DNA of 64,000 nt from Streptomyces shenzhenensis (GTDB lineage Bacteria; Actinomycetota; Actinomycetes; Streptomycetales; Streptomycetaceae). The stretch lies in NCBI RefSeq assembly GCF_021462265.1, contig NZ_JAJONF010000023.1:62001-126000 (forward strand), read 5' to 3'. The stretch's first letter is position 1; each line of letters starts with the position of its first letter. The notes under the pieces were generated by a model, which saw nothing but the letters and a program-made list of their open reading frames with translations, was not told the origin of the DNA and ran no database searches. This document shows positions 49,342 to 58,407 of the stretch, in pieces. A program made the translations under genes and the position numbers.

Positions 49342-50793
49342 TTACGGAGCGCTCGGTGCCCTGACGTACAGCACCGCGCCGTCCACCTGGCCGGCCTGCT
49401 CGTACCCTGCCGCGAGCAGCCTGCGCAGGCTGGGGACGCGGTCGGGGCCGTACGGCTTGCCCCGGGAGTCGTCGATCACCAGGGCCGGCGCCCGGTCGGC
49501 CATTTCCGCGCGGAAGACCGGCCAGGTGCCGGCGACGGCGTACTTCTCGCCGACCTGCGGGCCGTCCCGGCCGCCACTGAAGTTGGTGAGGAGGCCGGCG
49601 GTGAGGTAGCGGGTGGCCGGGGTGCGGTCGGCGAGCCAGTACGTCTCCGGGTGTATGCCCCAGACCAGGACCCGGTCGCCGGGCTCGGTACGGCGGTCCA
49701 GGGTGAGCGCCAGCCGCTGGGCGTGCGCCAGTTCGGGCCGGGGGGCCAGGACCCCCCAGGTCAGGAACAGGGCGCAGGCGCAGGCCGAGGCGAGCACGGC
49801 CCCCGGGGTCCGTTCCCGCGGCAGGATCTGCAGCGCGGCCGTGGCCAACAGCGCGAGCGGCGGCGTGAGTTGCAGGAAGTAGTGGCCGAAGAAGTGAAAG
49901 CCGAGGGTGACGGCGGCCGCCGACGCGGCCAGCCACAGCCACAGGTCCCCGGGGCCGGTGCGGGCGATGCGCAGGGCCCGCACGATGACCGGCAGCAGGC
50001 CGGCCGAAGCCGCGCCGAGAATCGCGGTGTTGGTCATCGCCCGTGCCAGGACATGGAGTTCGGAGCCGGTGAAGGAGGCGTAGGCGCCGGAGCCGGTGAC
50101 CGTCCAGAAGGCGAAGCCGGCCGGGTCGGTGGCCAGGGCCGCGGCGAGTACGGGCAGGGCGGCGCCGGCCGCCAGCCTGAGCAGGCCCGCGCGCGGGCCG
50201 CCGTGCCGGCCGAGGAGACAGAGCACCGGCAGCAGGACCGCCCCGCCGGTCTGCTTGGTGAGGAAGGCGCAGGCGACGGCGGCCCCGGCCGCGCCCCAGC
50301 GGCGGCGGTCGGCGCACCACACCGCGGCGGCCGTGCAGGGCAGCATGAACACCTCGAAGGTGGCCGCCTGCGCGTCCTCGGGGTTGAGGCCGACCGAGAC
50401 CAGCAGATACAGCGCCCCGGCGGTACGGCCCGCGCGGTCCCCCCAGCGCCGCCGGGCGATCGACGCGAGCAGTGCGGCGGTGGCCAGCTGGGCCAGTACG
50501 GCGAGGACCCGGACCGGGGTGAGCGACCCGGACCCGAAGACCGCGAACGTCCCCTCGTACAGCCACGGCAGCAGCGGCGGCTTGCGGTCCACGACCGTCT
50601 CGTACAGCTGCCCGCCGCCCGCCAGGAGGCGTGCCTGGACGGCCAGGTAGCCCTCGTCCGGGTTCCACAGCGGCCTGAGGAAGGACGGCATGCGGGTGAC
50701 GCAGGCCAGGACGGCGAGCAGCGGCAGCAGCCGCGCCCAGTACCCCCTCCCTGCGCCTACGGACCGTGGTGGGGCGAGGGGCGCGAGAAGCAT
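49342..50793 (-). CDS. GT39/PMT-like membrane glycosyltransferase or relative
   Basis: 483 residues with roughly 10-11 membrane helices. The first loop has RPLWNPDEGYLAVQARLL, where GT39/GT83-type enzymes bind the lipid-phosphate sugar donor through an acidic pair, and TVVDRKPPLLPWLYEGTF, the conserved K-P-P-L block. A C-terminal extracytoplasmic domain of about 120 residues follows. These enzymes move sugars from polyprenyl phosphate to proteins or envelope glycans. The ATG at 50793 has TAGCGT 7 bases upstream and no ribosome site, so it is likely leaderless. The acceptor is not predictable. Confidence 0.82.
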   Translation of the reverse strand: MLLAPLAPPRSVGAGRGYWARLLPLLAVLACVTRMPSFLRPLWNPDEGYLAVQARLLAGGGQLYETVVDRKPPLLPWLYEGTFAVFGSGSLTPVRVLAVLAQLATAALLASIARRRWGDRAGRTAGALYLLVSVGLNPEDAQAATFEVFMLPCTAAAVWCADRRRWGAAGAAVACAFLTKQTGGAVLLPVLCLLGRHGGPRAGLLRLAAGAALPVLAAALATDPAGFAFWTVTGSGAYASFTGSELHVLARAMTNTAILGAASAGLLPVIVRALRIARTGPGDLWLWLAASAAAVTLGFHFFGHYFLQLTPPLALLATAALQILPRERTPGAVLASACACALFLTWGVLAPRPELAHAQRLALTLDRRTEPGDRVLVWGIHPETYWLADRTPATRYLTAGLLTNFSGGRDGPQVGEKYAVAGTWPVFRAEMADRAPALVIDDSRGKPYGPDRVPSLRRLLAAGYEQAGQVDGAVLYVRAPSAP

Positions 50794-50865
50794 GGGGAGC
50801 ACGCTATCCGGCCCCGCAGTCCCAACCCGGCGGGACATACGGGGCCGCGGCGGCGAGCCTGCCGG

Positions 50866-52362
50866 TCAGGGAGCGTCGGCGGGGACCCGTTCGGCCTGGG
50901 CGAGGCGGCTGTGCGAGCGACCGTAGAGGAAGTAGACGACGAAGCCGATGATCATCCAGATGGCGAACCGCAGCCAGGTCTCCGCGGGCAGGTTGAGCAT
51001 CAGCCACAGCGAGGCCAGGACGGACAGGATCGGCAGCACCGGCACCCAGGGGGTGCGGAAGGACCGCTCCAGATCCGGCCGGGTGTTGCGCAGGATGATC
51101 ACACTGATCGAGACGACGACGAACGCGAAGAGCGTGCCGATGTTCACCAGTTCGGCGAGTTCGCTGAGACTGGTGAAGCCGGCGACGATCGCGATGACGA
51201 CACCCAGCAGGATGGTCGGCCGGTACGGGGTGCGGAACCTCGGGTGGGTGTGCGAGAAGAAGCGGGGCAGCAGGCCGTCCCGGCTCATCGCGAAGAACAC
51301 CCGGGACTGGCCGAGCAGCAGGATCATGCAGACGGTGGTCAGGCCGACGGCCGCGCCGAAACTGATCAGGCCCGCGAACCAGGGATGCCCGGTGGCCTTG
51401 AACGCGTCGGCCAGCGGGGCGTCCACGGACAGGTCGCTGTACTTCTGCATGCCGGTCACCACGATGGCCACGGCCACGTACAGCGCGGTGCAGATGATGA
51501 GGGAGCCGATGATGCCGCGCGGCACGTCCCGCTGCGGGTGGCGGGTCTCCTCGGCGGCGGTGGCGACGACGTCGAAGCCGATGAAGGCGAAGAAGACGAC
51601 GGAGGCGGCGGTGAAGATGCCCATCACGCCGAAGTTGGAGGGCGCCCAGCCGAACATCAGCTGGATCAGCGGGGCCTTGAGGTTGCCACCGGCCGGCACC
51701 GGCTCCTTGGCCGGGACGAAGGGGCTGTAGTTGCCGCTGTGGACGAAGAAGGCGCCCGCGACGATGACGACCAGGACGACGGCCACCTTGATGGCGACGA
51801 CGACCGAGGTGACCCGGGCGGAGAGCTTCATGCCGACGACGAGGATCGCGGTGAGGACGAGGACCAGGGCGGCGGCGAGGATGTCGAAGCCGAAGCCGTG
51901 GGCGCCGTCGCGGCCGCTGAGGTAGGCGGGCAGCTGCCAGCCCGCGTTGTCGAGCAGCGAGTGGATGTACCCCGACCAGCCGACGGCGACCACCGCCGTG
52001 CCCAGCGCCAGCTCCAGCACCAGGTCCCAGCCGATGATCCAGGCGGGGAACTCGCCGAGGGAGGCGTACGAGAAGGTGTACGCCGAACCGGCGACCGGGA
52101 CCGTGGAGGCGAACTCCGCGTAGCACAGCGCGGCGAGGCCGCAGACGGCGCCGGCCACGGCGAAGGAGAGCGCCACGGCGGGTCCGGCGTTGTTCTTGGC
52201 GGCCGTGCCGGTCAGGACGAAGATGCCGGTGCCGATGATGACACCCACGCCGAAGACCGTGAGGTCCAGGGCCGACAGCGACTTCTTGAGCGCGTGCTCC
52301 GGTTCCTCGGTGTCCTTGATGGACTGTTCGACGTTCTTTGTCCTGAAGAGGGTACTGCCCAC
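50866..52362 (-). CDS. APC-family amino acid permease (cationic amino acid transporter-like)
   Basis: 498 residues, about 12-13 membrane helices. The first helix holds FGVGVIIGTGIFVLTG, the amino-acid-binding G-S/T-G motif of APC transporters, followed by AGPAVALSFAVAGAVCGLAALCYAEF. VVFFAFIGFDVVATAAEETRHPQRDVP is the helix-6 substrate region. The closest type is the YfnA/CAT group, which imports basic or branched amino acids. GTG start at 52362 with GGGAGG about 9 bases upstream. Confidence 0.92.
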   Translation of the reverse strand: MGSTLFRTKNVEQSIKDTEEPEHALKKSLSALDLTVFGVGVIIGTGIFVLTGTAAKNNAGPAVALSFAVAGAVCGLAALCYAEFASTVPVAGSAYTFSYASLGEFPAWIIGWDLVLELALGTAVVAVGWSGYIHSLLDNAGWQLPAYLSGRDGAHGFGFDILAAALVLVLTAILVVGMKLSARVTSVVVAIKVAVVLVVIVAGAFFVHSGNYSPFVPAKEPVPAGGNLKAPLIQLMFGWAPSNFGVMGIFTAASVVFFAFIGFDVVATAAEETRHPQRDVPRGIIGSLIICTALYVAVAIVVTGMQKYSDLSVDAPLADAFKATGHPWFAGLISFGAAVGLTTVCMILLLGQSRVFFAMSRDGLLPRFFSHTHPRFRTPYRPTILLGVVIAIVAGFTSLSELAELVNIGTLFAFVVVSISVIILRNTRPDLERSFRTPWVPVLPILSVLASLWLMLNLPAETWLRFAIWMIIGFVVYFLYGRSHSRLAQAERVPADAP

Positions 52363-52511
52363 GTGTCTACCTCCCACGTTTGTCGTCCTCGACATGATCG
52401 AGAGGGCCGGGGGTGCGTATGCCCCGGCAAGGGCAGGTTCACGCAGATGGGTCGGTCCCGCCACCGGAGAGGTGGGAGAGACCGACCCAGAGGCGCCTCG
52501 GCCAGGGCGTG

Positions 52512-54428
52512 TCAGTCCCTCGCGGGTTCCACCGAGTCGACTTCCGTCGTCGTACCGTCCAGCTTCGCGACCAGACCGGTCACCTGGCGGGCGATGTCCG
52601 GGGCTGTCAGGCCGATCTCTGCCATGACCTCGGCCCTCGACGCGTGGTCGAGGAAGCGGGGCGGGATGCCGAAGTCGCGGAGCGGCACGTCCACTCCGGC
52701 GTCCCTCAGCGCCTGGGCGACGGCGGAGCCCACGCCGCCCACGCGGATGTTGTCCTCCACCGTCACGACCACCCGGTGGCGCTCGGCCAGCGGGGCCATG
52801 GCCTCGTCGACCGGCTTGACCCAGCGCGGGTCGACCACGGTGGTGGAGATGCCCTGCTTGTCGAGGAGGCCGGCGATCTCCAGGCACATGGGGGCGAGGG
52901 CGCCCACGGAGACCAGGAGCACGTCCGGGGTGTCGGTGCCGGGCTCGCGCAGGACGTCCATGCCGCCGACCTTGCCGACGGCGGCCACGGCGGGGCCGAC
53001 CGCGCCCTTGGAGAAGCGGACGACCGTCGGGGCGTCGTCGACCTCGACGGCCTCGCGGAGCTGGGCGCGGACCTGGTCGGCGTCGCGCGGGGCGGCGAGC
53101 CTGAGGCCGGGCACGACCTGGAGGATCGACATGTCCCACATGCCGTTGTGCGAGGCGCCGTCGGTGCCGGTGACGCCGGCCCGGTCCAGGACGAAGGTCA
53201 CCCCGCACCTGTGCAGGGCCACGTCCATCAGCACCTGGTCGAAGGCGCGGTTGAGGAAGGTGGCGTACACGGCGAAGACGGGGTGCAGGCCGGCGGTGGC
53301 GATGCCGGCCGCGGAGACGGCGCCGTGCTGCTCGGCGATGCCGACGTCGTAGATACGGTCCGGGAAGGTGTCCGCGAACTTCTTCAGGCCGACCGGCTGG
53401 AGCATGGCCGCCGTGATGGCGACGATGTCCTCGCGCTCCTTGCCGAGCTCGACCATCTCGTCGCCGAACACGGAGGTCCAGTCGGCGCCGGAGACCTTGA
53501 CCGGCAGGCCGGTGTCGGGGTGGATGGGGCCGATGCCGTGGAAGCGGTCGGCCTCGTCCTGGAGGGCGGGCTGGTAGCCGCGGCCCTTCTCGGTGAGGCA
53601 GTGCACGATCACCGGGCCGCCGAACCGCTTGGCCCGCGTGAGGGCCGACTCCAGGGCCTCGATGTCGTGGCCGTCGATCGGGCCGACGTACTTCAGGCCG
53701 AGGTCCTCGAACATGCCCTGCGGGGCGATGAAGTCCTTCAGCCCCTTCTTGGCGCCGTGCAGGGTGTCGTAGAGCGGCCTGCCGACGACCGGGGTGCGCT
53801 CCAGCAGGTCCTTGCCCCGGGCCAGGAACCGCTCGTACCCGTCGGTCGTACGCAGGGTCGCCAGATGGTTGGCGAGGCCGCCGATGGTCGGGGCGTACGA
53901 GCGCTCGTTGTCGTTGACGACGATGACCAGCGGGCGGTCCTTGGCGTCGGCGATGTTGTTCAGCGCCTCCCAGGCCATGCCGCCGGTGAGGGCGCCGTCA
54001 CCGATCACGGCGACGACGTGACTGTCGCGGGCCAGCAACTGGTTGCCCTTGGCGATGCCGTCCGCCCAGCCGAGCACGGTGGAGGCGTGGCTGTTCTCGA
54101 TGACGTCGTGCTCGGACTCGGCCTGCGAGGGGTAGCCGGACAGGCCGCCCTTCTGTTTGAGCCTGGAGAAGTCCTGACGGCCGGTGAGCAGCTTGTGCAC
54201 GTAGGACTGGTGGCCGGTGTCCCAGAGCACCTTGTCCTTCGGGGAGTCGAAGACGCGGTGCAGGGCGATGGTGAGCTCGACCACGCCCAGGTTGGGACCG
54301 AGGTGTCCGCCGGTCTTGGAGACCGCTTCCACGAGGAAGGTCCGGATCTCCTCTGCCAGCTGGACCAGCTCCTCGGGGCTGAGCCGGTCCAGATCGCGCG
54401 GTCCCCTGATACGGGTCAGCAGCGGCAC
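52512..54428 (-). CDS. dxs: 1-deoxy-D-xylulose-5-phosphate synthase Dxs
   Basis: 638 residues, normal length. Thiamine-diphosphate motifs: WDTGHQSYVHKLLTG, VIGDGALTGGMAWEALNN and, in the pyrimidine domain, YDVGIAEQHGAVSAAGIA with the catalytic Glu. It condenses pyruvate with glyceraldehyde-3-phosphate, the entry to the MEP isoprenoid pathway in the cytosol. Streptomyces may have more than one copy; no other terpenoid gene is adjacent. The ATG at 54428 is followed by the conserved PLLTRIRGPRDL start. Confidence 0.96.
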   Translation of the reverse strand: MPLLTRIRGPRDLDRLSPEELVQLAEEIRTFLVEAVSKTGGHLGPNLGVVELTIALHRVFDSPKDKVLWDTGHQSYVHKLLTGRQDFSRLKQKGGLSGYPSQAESEHDVIENSHASTVLGWADGIAKGNQLLARDSHVVAVIGDGALTGGMAWEALNNIADAKDRPLVIVVNDNERSYAPTIGGLANHLATLRTTDGYERFLARGKDLLERTPVVGRPLYDTLHGAKKGLKDFIAPQGMFEDLGLKYVGPIDGHDIEALESALTRAKRFGGPVIVHCLTEKGRGYQPALQDEADRFHGIGPIHPDTGLPVKVSGADWTSVFGDEMVELGKEREDIVAITAAMLQPVGLKKFADTFPDRIYDVGIAEQHGAVSAAGIATAGLHPVFAVYATFLNRAFDQVLMDVALHRCGVTFVLDRAGVTGTDGASHNGMWDMSILQVVPGLRLAAPRDADQVRAQLREAVEVDDAPTVVRFSKGAVGPAVAAVGKVGGMDVLREPGTDTPDVLLVSVGALAPMCLEIAGLLDKQGISTTVVDPRWVKPVDEAMAPLAERHRVVVTVEDNIRVGGVGSAVAQALRDAGVDVPLRDFGIPPRFLDHASRAEVMAEIGLTAPDIARQVTGLVAKLDGTTTEVDSVEPARD

Positions 54429-54568
54429 CCGTGCCTCCTTGCAGTAGAGCTGATCGAGCTGTTGCCGGGCTCGTCGAGTCTAATGTTCCGCCCGGGCGGC
54501 CGGACTCCGGCCCATGGGTCATAGGTCACGCGATCGGCTGTACCCATCATGGGCCTCACCTATGACAC

Positions 54569-54604
54569 GACTGTGCCCGGCACTGTTCAGTGCCGGGCAC
54601 AGTC
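54569..54604. terminator. Perfect 17-bp inverted repeat between xylH and dxs
   Basis: The arms GACTGTGCCCGGCACTG (54569-54585) and CAGTGCCGGGCACAGTC (54588-54604) are separated by only TT. It lies 115 bases after the xylH stop and 141 bases before the dxs start, all on the minus strand. It is probably the terminator of the xyl operon, although no U-run follows. The near-zero loop would also suit a cruciform or protein site. Confidence 0.6.
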
Positions 54605-54608
54605 GGAA

Positions 54609-54690
54609 ACCCGGGGGCGCGGGGCCCGTATTCATGTGCGGCTGCCGCCGCGCGGGCGCGACCAGCCACAACGGACCGGCACCCGCGCTA
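54609..54690 (+). repeat. Dispersed intergenic repeat, copy I
   Basis: Plus strand: GGGGGCGCGGGGCCCGTATT, then CATGTGCGGCTGCCGCCGCG and GGGCGCGACCAGCCACAACG. The order of modules matches copies A, G and J. It lies directly downstream of xylH, next to the 17-bp inverted repeat. Confidence 0.72.
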
Positions 54691-54718
54691 CCACCGCACC
54701 CCCCGACGGCGAACGGCG

Positions 54719-56068
54719 TCAGCCGCGCCCCGCCGCCTTCTGGCTCTTGCGGGAGACGGAGTCGATGACGACCGCGCCCAGCAGAACACCACCGGTGATC
54801 ATGTACTGGATCGACGTGTTCATGTTCAGCAGGTCGAGACCGGTCTGGATGGACTGGATGACCAGCATGCCCAGGAGGGCGGACCAGACGGTACCGCGGC
54901 CACCGAACAGCGACGTGCCACCGATGACCGCCGCCGCGATGGCGAGCATCAGCGTGTTGCCGCCACCGGCGTTGAGCGTCGCGCTCGCCGTCTGACCGGC
55001 GAAGAACATACCGCCGATCGCCGCGAAGCCACCGGAGATCGCGAACACGGTGATCCGGACCATCGGCACGCTGATACCGGCACGGCGCGCCGCCTCGATG
55101 CCGCCGCCGACCGCGAAGACCTTGCGGCCGTACGTCGTACGGCGCAGCACGAAGTCGACGATCACCAGCGACGCCAGGAAGATCACCAGCGCGTTGGAGA
55201 CACCGGCCGCGTTGTTCAGCACGGCGGCCGCGACGAAGGACGCGACCGCGAGCAGCGCGACACGGACGATGATCTCGCTGGTGGGCCGGAACGGCACGCC
55301 CGCCGCGCGACGCCGGCGCTGCTCGTTGAACTGGCCCAGCGCCGACAGCACGACACCGAGGCCGGCGAGCAGGTACGCGCCGATGATGGCCTGGTCCATG
55401 AAGAAGGAGCTCTGGCCGAGGATGTGCACCGGACCGCTGTCGGCCGGGATGTTGATCGTGCCGCTGTCGCCGAGCAGCCACAGCATCAGACCGTTCCAGC
55501 CGAGGAAGCCGGCCAGCGTGACCACGAACGCGGGTACGCCGATCTTGGCGAAGAACCAGCCGTGCAGCGCGCCGATGCCGATGCCCGTGACGATCGTGAG
55601 GATCAGGGCCAGCCACTGGTTCATCCCGTGGTTGACCACGAAGACGGCGAACACCGTGGAGGCCAGACCGCTCACCGAACCGACGGAGAGGTCGATCTCG
55701 CCGAGCAGCAGCACGAACACCAGGCCGATGGCGAGCATGCCGGTGGCCGAGAGGAAGTAGCTGATGTTGGAGAGGTTGTCCGCGCTGAGGAACAGGCTGT
55801 TCTTCACCTGGAAGATGGTCCAGATGATGATCAGGCCGACCACCACCGGCAGCGAGCCCAGCTCGCCGCCCCGCACCCGGCGCTTGAACTCCGTGAGGTA
55901 GCCCTTGAAGCCCTCCTCACGGACCAGCAGACGCGGGTCGACGACCGCGACCGGCGCGGCCGTGGGGTCGTCGGCGGGGGCCACCGTGGTCACGGCCTCG
56001 GCCGCCTCGGTCTTGTCGAGACCGGGCGACTCGTCGCCCTGGACGGTCTTGTTCGACGTCTCGCTCAC
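54719..56068 (-). CDS. xylH: Xylose-type sugar ABC transporter permease XylH
   Basis: 449 residues. After a 60-residue acidic N-terminus come about ten membrane helices with the family blocks GLIIIWTIFQVKNSLFLSADNLSNI, LLGEIDLSVGSVSGLASTVF and GRKVFAVGGGIEAARRAGI. The latter two are hallmarks of RbsC/XylH permeases. With XylF and XylG it imports xylose or a related monosaccharide. It overlaps xylG by 4 bases. In S. coelicolor these genes respond to the neighbouring ROK regulator. Confidence 0.93.
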   Translation of the reverse strand: MSETSNKTVQGDESPGLDKTEAAEAVTTVAPADDPTAAPVAVVDPRLLVREEGFKGYLTEFKRRVRGGELGSLPVVVGLIIIWTIFQVKNSLFLSADNLSNISYFLSATGMLAIGLVFVLLLGEIDLSVGSVSGLASTVFAVFVVNHGMNQWLALILTIVTGIGIGALHGWFFAKIGVPAFVVTLAGFLGWNGLMLWLLGDSGTINIPADSGPVHILGQSSFFMDQAIIGAYLLAGLGVVLSALGQFNEQRRRRAAGVPFRPTSEIIVRVALLAVASFVAAAVLNNAAGVSNALVIFLASLVIVDFVLRRTTYGRKVFAVGGGIEAARRAGISVPMVRITVFAISGGFAAIGGMFFAGQTASATLNAGGGNTLMLAIAAAVIGGTSLFGGRGTVWSALLGMLVIQSIQTGLDLLNMNTSIQYMITGGVLLGAVVIDSVSRKSQKAAGRG

Positions 56069-56847
56069 TTTGCCGCCTCCGGGGTGCGACGCTCCGAACG
56101 ACGGGTCACGGCGTTGTCCGTGGCACCCGTGATCGCCGCGATGATCTCTTCCTGGCTGGTGCTCTTCACGGGGAAGAAACCATTGTTCTTGCCCAGCCGC
56201 AGCACGGCGACGGTGTCCGCCACCGCCTTCACGTCGGCCATGTTGTGGCTGATGAGGATGACGGCGAGGTTCCGCTCGCGCAGCCGCTCGACCAGGTCGA
56301 GGACCTGGGCGGTCTGCTCGACGCCGAGGGCGGCGGTGGGCTCGTCGAGGATGACGACCTTGGGGTCGCCGATCAGGGCGCGGGCGATGGCCACGACCTG
56401 ACGCTGACCGCCGGAGAGGCTGGCGATCGGGATGCGCACGCTCGGGATCCGGATGGAGAGCGTGCTCAGCAGCTCGCGGGCCTGCTTCTCCATCGTCACC
56501 TCGTCGATGACGCCGCGGTGCAGCAGCTCACGGCCGAGGAAGAGGTTGCCCACCACGTCGAGGTTGTCGCAGAGGGCGAGGTCCTGGTAGACCGTCGCGA
56601 CGCCGAGCCCCTGGGCGTCGTGCGGCTTGTTGATGCTGACGGGGTTGCCCTCCCACTCGATGACGCCCTCATCGATGGGGTGCACACCCGCGATCGTCTT
56701 GACCAGGGTCGACTTTCCTGCGCCGTTGTCGCCCACCAGGGCGACCACTTCTCCGGCGTGGACCTCCAGTTCAACGTCGGTGAGGGCCTGGACCGCACCG
56801 AATCGCTTGGAGACTCCGCGCAACGCCAGCACGGGCGTAGCGGACAC
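56065..56847 (-). CDS. xylG: Sugar ABC transporter ATP-binding protein XylG, single-domain form
   Basis: 260 residues, half the size of E. coli XylG because only one ABC domain is present. Walker A GDNGAGKSTLVK, Q-loop YQDLALCD, signature SLSGGQRQ, Walker B VVILDEPTAALG and switch SHNMADV are all intact, so it would work as a homodimer. The GTG at 56847 is chosen because AAGGAG lies 9 bases upstream; an ATG three codons earlier would be too close. It overlaps xylH and follows xylF after 334 bases. Confidence 0.92.
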   Translation of the reverse strand: MSATPVLALRGVSKRFGAVQALTDVELEVHAGEVVALVGDNGAGKSTLVKTIAGVHPIDEGVIEWEGNPVSINKPHDAQGLGVATVYQDLALCDNLDVVGNLFLGRELLHRGVIDEVTMEKQARELLSTLSIRIPSVRIPIASLSGGQRQVVAIARALIGDPKVVILDEPTAALGVEQTAQVLDLVERLRERNLAVILISHNMADVKAVADTVAVLRLGKNNGFFPVKSTSQEEIIAAITGATDNAVTRRSERRTPEAAK

Positions 56848-57181
56848 GTGAACCATCTCCTTCGCCGCCTGACCGGCGGGGATGCCGCGCTTGGTGATCA
56901 GGCGCGGAGGGTCGTGCGGTACCTCGGGGTGCCTCGGTGTACGCACGCGGTTTACAAGATGAACATGCGCGAATCCGCTGCGCTTGGCAACGGGTCCGTC
57001 CGACGCCCGTTCCGGCAGCGGGGTATGAAGGCCGGAGCGGGCGTCGGAGGGGTCTCGCGAGACCGCCGGGCGGACCGGGCCCTTGCGGAAGGGCCGGGGT
57101 GCGCCGGGCGGCCGGGGCCCGGGTGTCGTACTGCGATCACCCGGGCGCTGACGGCCGGAGCCGTGCGGCTCCGGTGCCGGA
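56848..57181 (-). promoter_or_regulatory. xylF-xylG intercistronic region with stem-loops
   Basis: 334 bases, long for an operon gap. Stems follow the xylF stop in the direction of transcription: CCGGAGCC-GTGC-GGCTCCGG (57155-57174) and GGCCCTT-GCGG-AAGGGCC (57078-57095). Such hairpins after a binding-protein gene usually protect its mRNA and let only part of transcription through to the permease genes. No convincing internal promoter was found, and no gene. Confidence 0.55.
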
Positions 57182-58285
57182 CTACTGCAGGCCGGCGGCC
57201 TTGCAGGCCTTGGCGAACTCGGTGGTGCAGATGTCGGAGACGGTGTAGAGACCGTCCTTGATCACCGTGTCCTTGATGTTGGCCTTGGTGACCGACACCG
57301 GGGTCAGCAGCTGCGAGGGCACCTTGTTGCCGGAGCCGCTGACCTGCGTGGTGGTGGCGAGCGAGGTGATGCTCTTGCCCTGCAGCAGGTCCACCGCGAT
57401 CGTGGCGGCGGCGTCGGCCTCCGGCTTGAACGCCTTGTAGACGGTGGAGGACTGGGTGCCGGCGACGATGCGCTGGATGCCCGCGAGCTCCGCGTCCTGG
57501 CCCGTCAGCGGGATGCCGCTGATGCCGGCGCCCTTGAGGGTGGTGGCGATACCACCGGCCATGCCGTCGTTGGCGGAGTAGACGCCCGCGATGTTCTTGG
57601 CACCGAGCTGGGTGATGGCCGCCTTCACCTTCTGCGCGGCGACCGTGTCCTTCCACAGACCGGACTGCTCGTAGGCGATGTCGACCTTGCCGTCGAGAGC
57701 CTCGTGCGCGCCCTTCTTGAACTGGCCGGCGTTCGGGTCGGCGTCGTCACCGTTGATCATGACGACCTTGGACTTCGTGGTCGCCTTGGAGCCGAGGGCG
57801 TCGAGGAGGGCCTGGCCCTGGAGCTGGCCGACCTTGACGTTGTCGAAGGAGACGTAGGCCGAGACGTTGCCCTGGGCGAGGCGGTCGTACGCGACGACCT
57901 TGATGCCCTTGGCCACGGCGGCGTCGATGGAGGACTTGATGGCCGCAGAGTCCTGGGCGGAGATCACGATGACCTTCACGCCCTTGGTGACCATGCTGCT
58001 GACCTGCTGGGCCTGCTTGGCCGCGTCACCCGCAGCGTTCGCGTACTCGACCTTGCAGTCGGCACACAGCGAGCTGACCTGCTGCTCGAAGTACGGCTTG
58101 TCGAACTTCTCGTAGCGCGCGGTCACGCTGTCGGGGAGCAGCAGGCCGATGGTCTTGCTACCACCGGAGGAGCTGCTGCTCGACGAGTCGCTCTTCTTGT
58201 CGCCGGCCTTGCCACAGGCGGCGAGCGACAGCGCCATGGAAACCGCGGCGGTGCCGATCACGACTCTACGCATCGTTGCGTTCAT
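57182..58285 (-). CDS. xylF: Xylose-type sugar-binding lipoprotein XylF
   Basis: 367 residues. Signal peptide with lipobox LAAC (Cys near residue 24), then a Ser-rich linker and a periplasmic-binding-protein type 1 fold: IGLLLPDSVTARYEKFDKPYFEQQV, VKVIVISAQDSAAIKSSIDAA, YDRLAQGNVSAYVSFDN, and GVYSANDGMAGGIATTLKGAG. Close to E. coli XylF in these blocks. It captures the sugar outside the membrane. The ATG at 58285 has GGGAGG 9 bases upstream; an earlier frame start is unlike a signal peptide. Confidence 0.94.
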   Translation of the reverse strand: MNATMRRVVIGTAAVSMALSLAACGKAGDKKSDSSSSSSSGGSKTIGLLLPDSVTARYEKFDKPYFEQQVSSLCADCKVEYANAAGDAAKQAQQVSSMVTKGVKVIVISAQDSAAIKSSIDAAVAKGIKVVAYDRLAQGNVSAYVSFDNVKVGQLQGQALLDALGSKATTKSKVVMINGDDADPNAGQFKKGAHEALDGKVDIAYEQSGLWKDTVAAQKVKAAITQLGAKNIAGVYSANDGMAGGIATTLKGAGISGIPLTGQDAELAGIQRIVAGTQSSTVYKAFKPEADAAATIAVDLLQGKSITSLATTTQVSGSGNKVPSQLLTPVSVTKANIKDTVIKDGLYTVSDICTTEFAKACKAAGLQ

Positions 58286-58365
58286 TTGGGGGTGCCTCCC
58301 TGACAGGGCCGCAACGCTGCGGCCGAGGTGGCTGGAAGTCAACTCGGCCGCGACTTCGACGTCAA

Positions 58366-58377
58366 GAAGTAAATACT
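58366..58377. promoter_or_regulatory. AT-rich palindrome upstream of xylF, candidate ROK operator
   Basis: AAGTA-AA-TACTT, a perfect 5+2+5 palindrome in a very AT-poor genome, 81 bases upstream of the xylF start and within the 122-base gap after rok7B7. ROK repressors of the XylR/NagC type bind AT-rich palindromes, and the ROK gene is adjacent. Direct evidence is lacking. Confidence 0.45.
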
Positions 58378-58407
58378 TAACGAGATGGCAACGGCGCCAT
58401 TCGTTCT

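Noticed and set aside
49651..53352. 1233-codon open frame across the GT39-like, permease and dxs genes
   Set aside because: It is antisense to three well-supported genes and is a repetitive Gly/Asp/Glu/Arg-rich sequence without recognisable fold.
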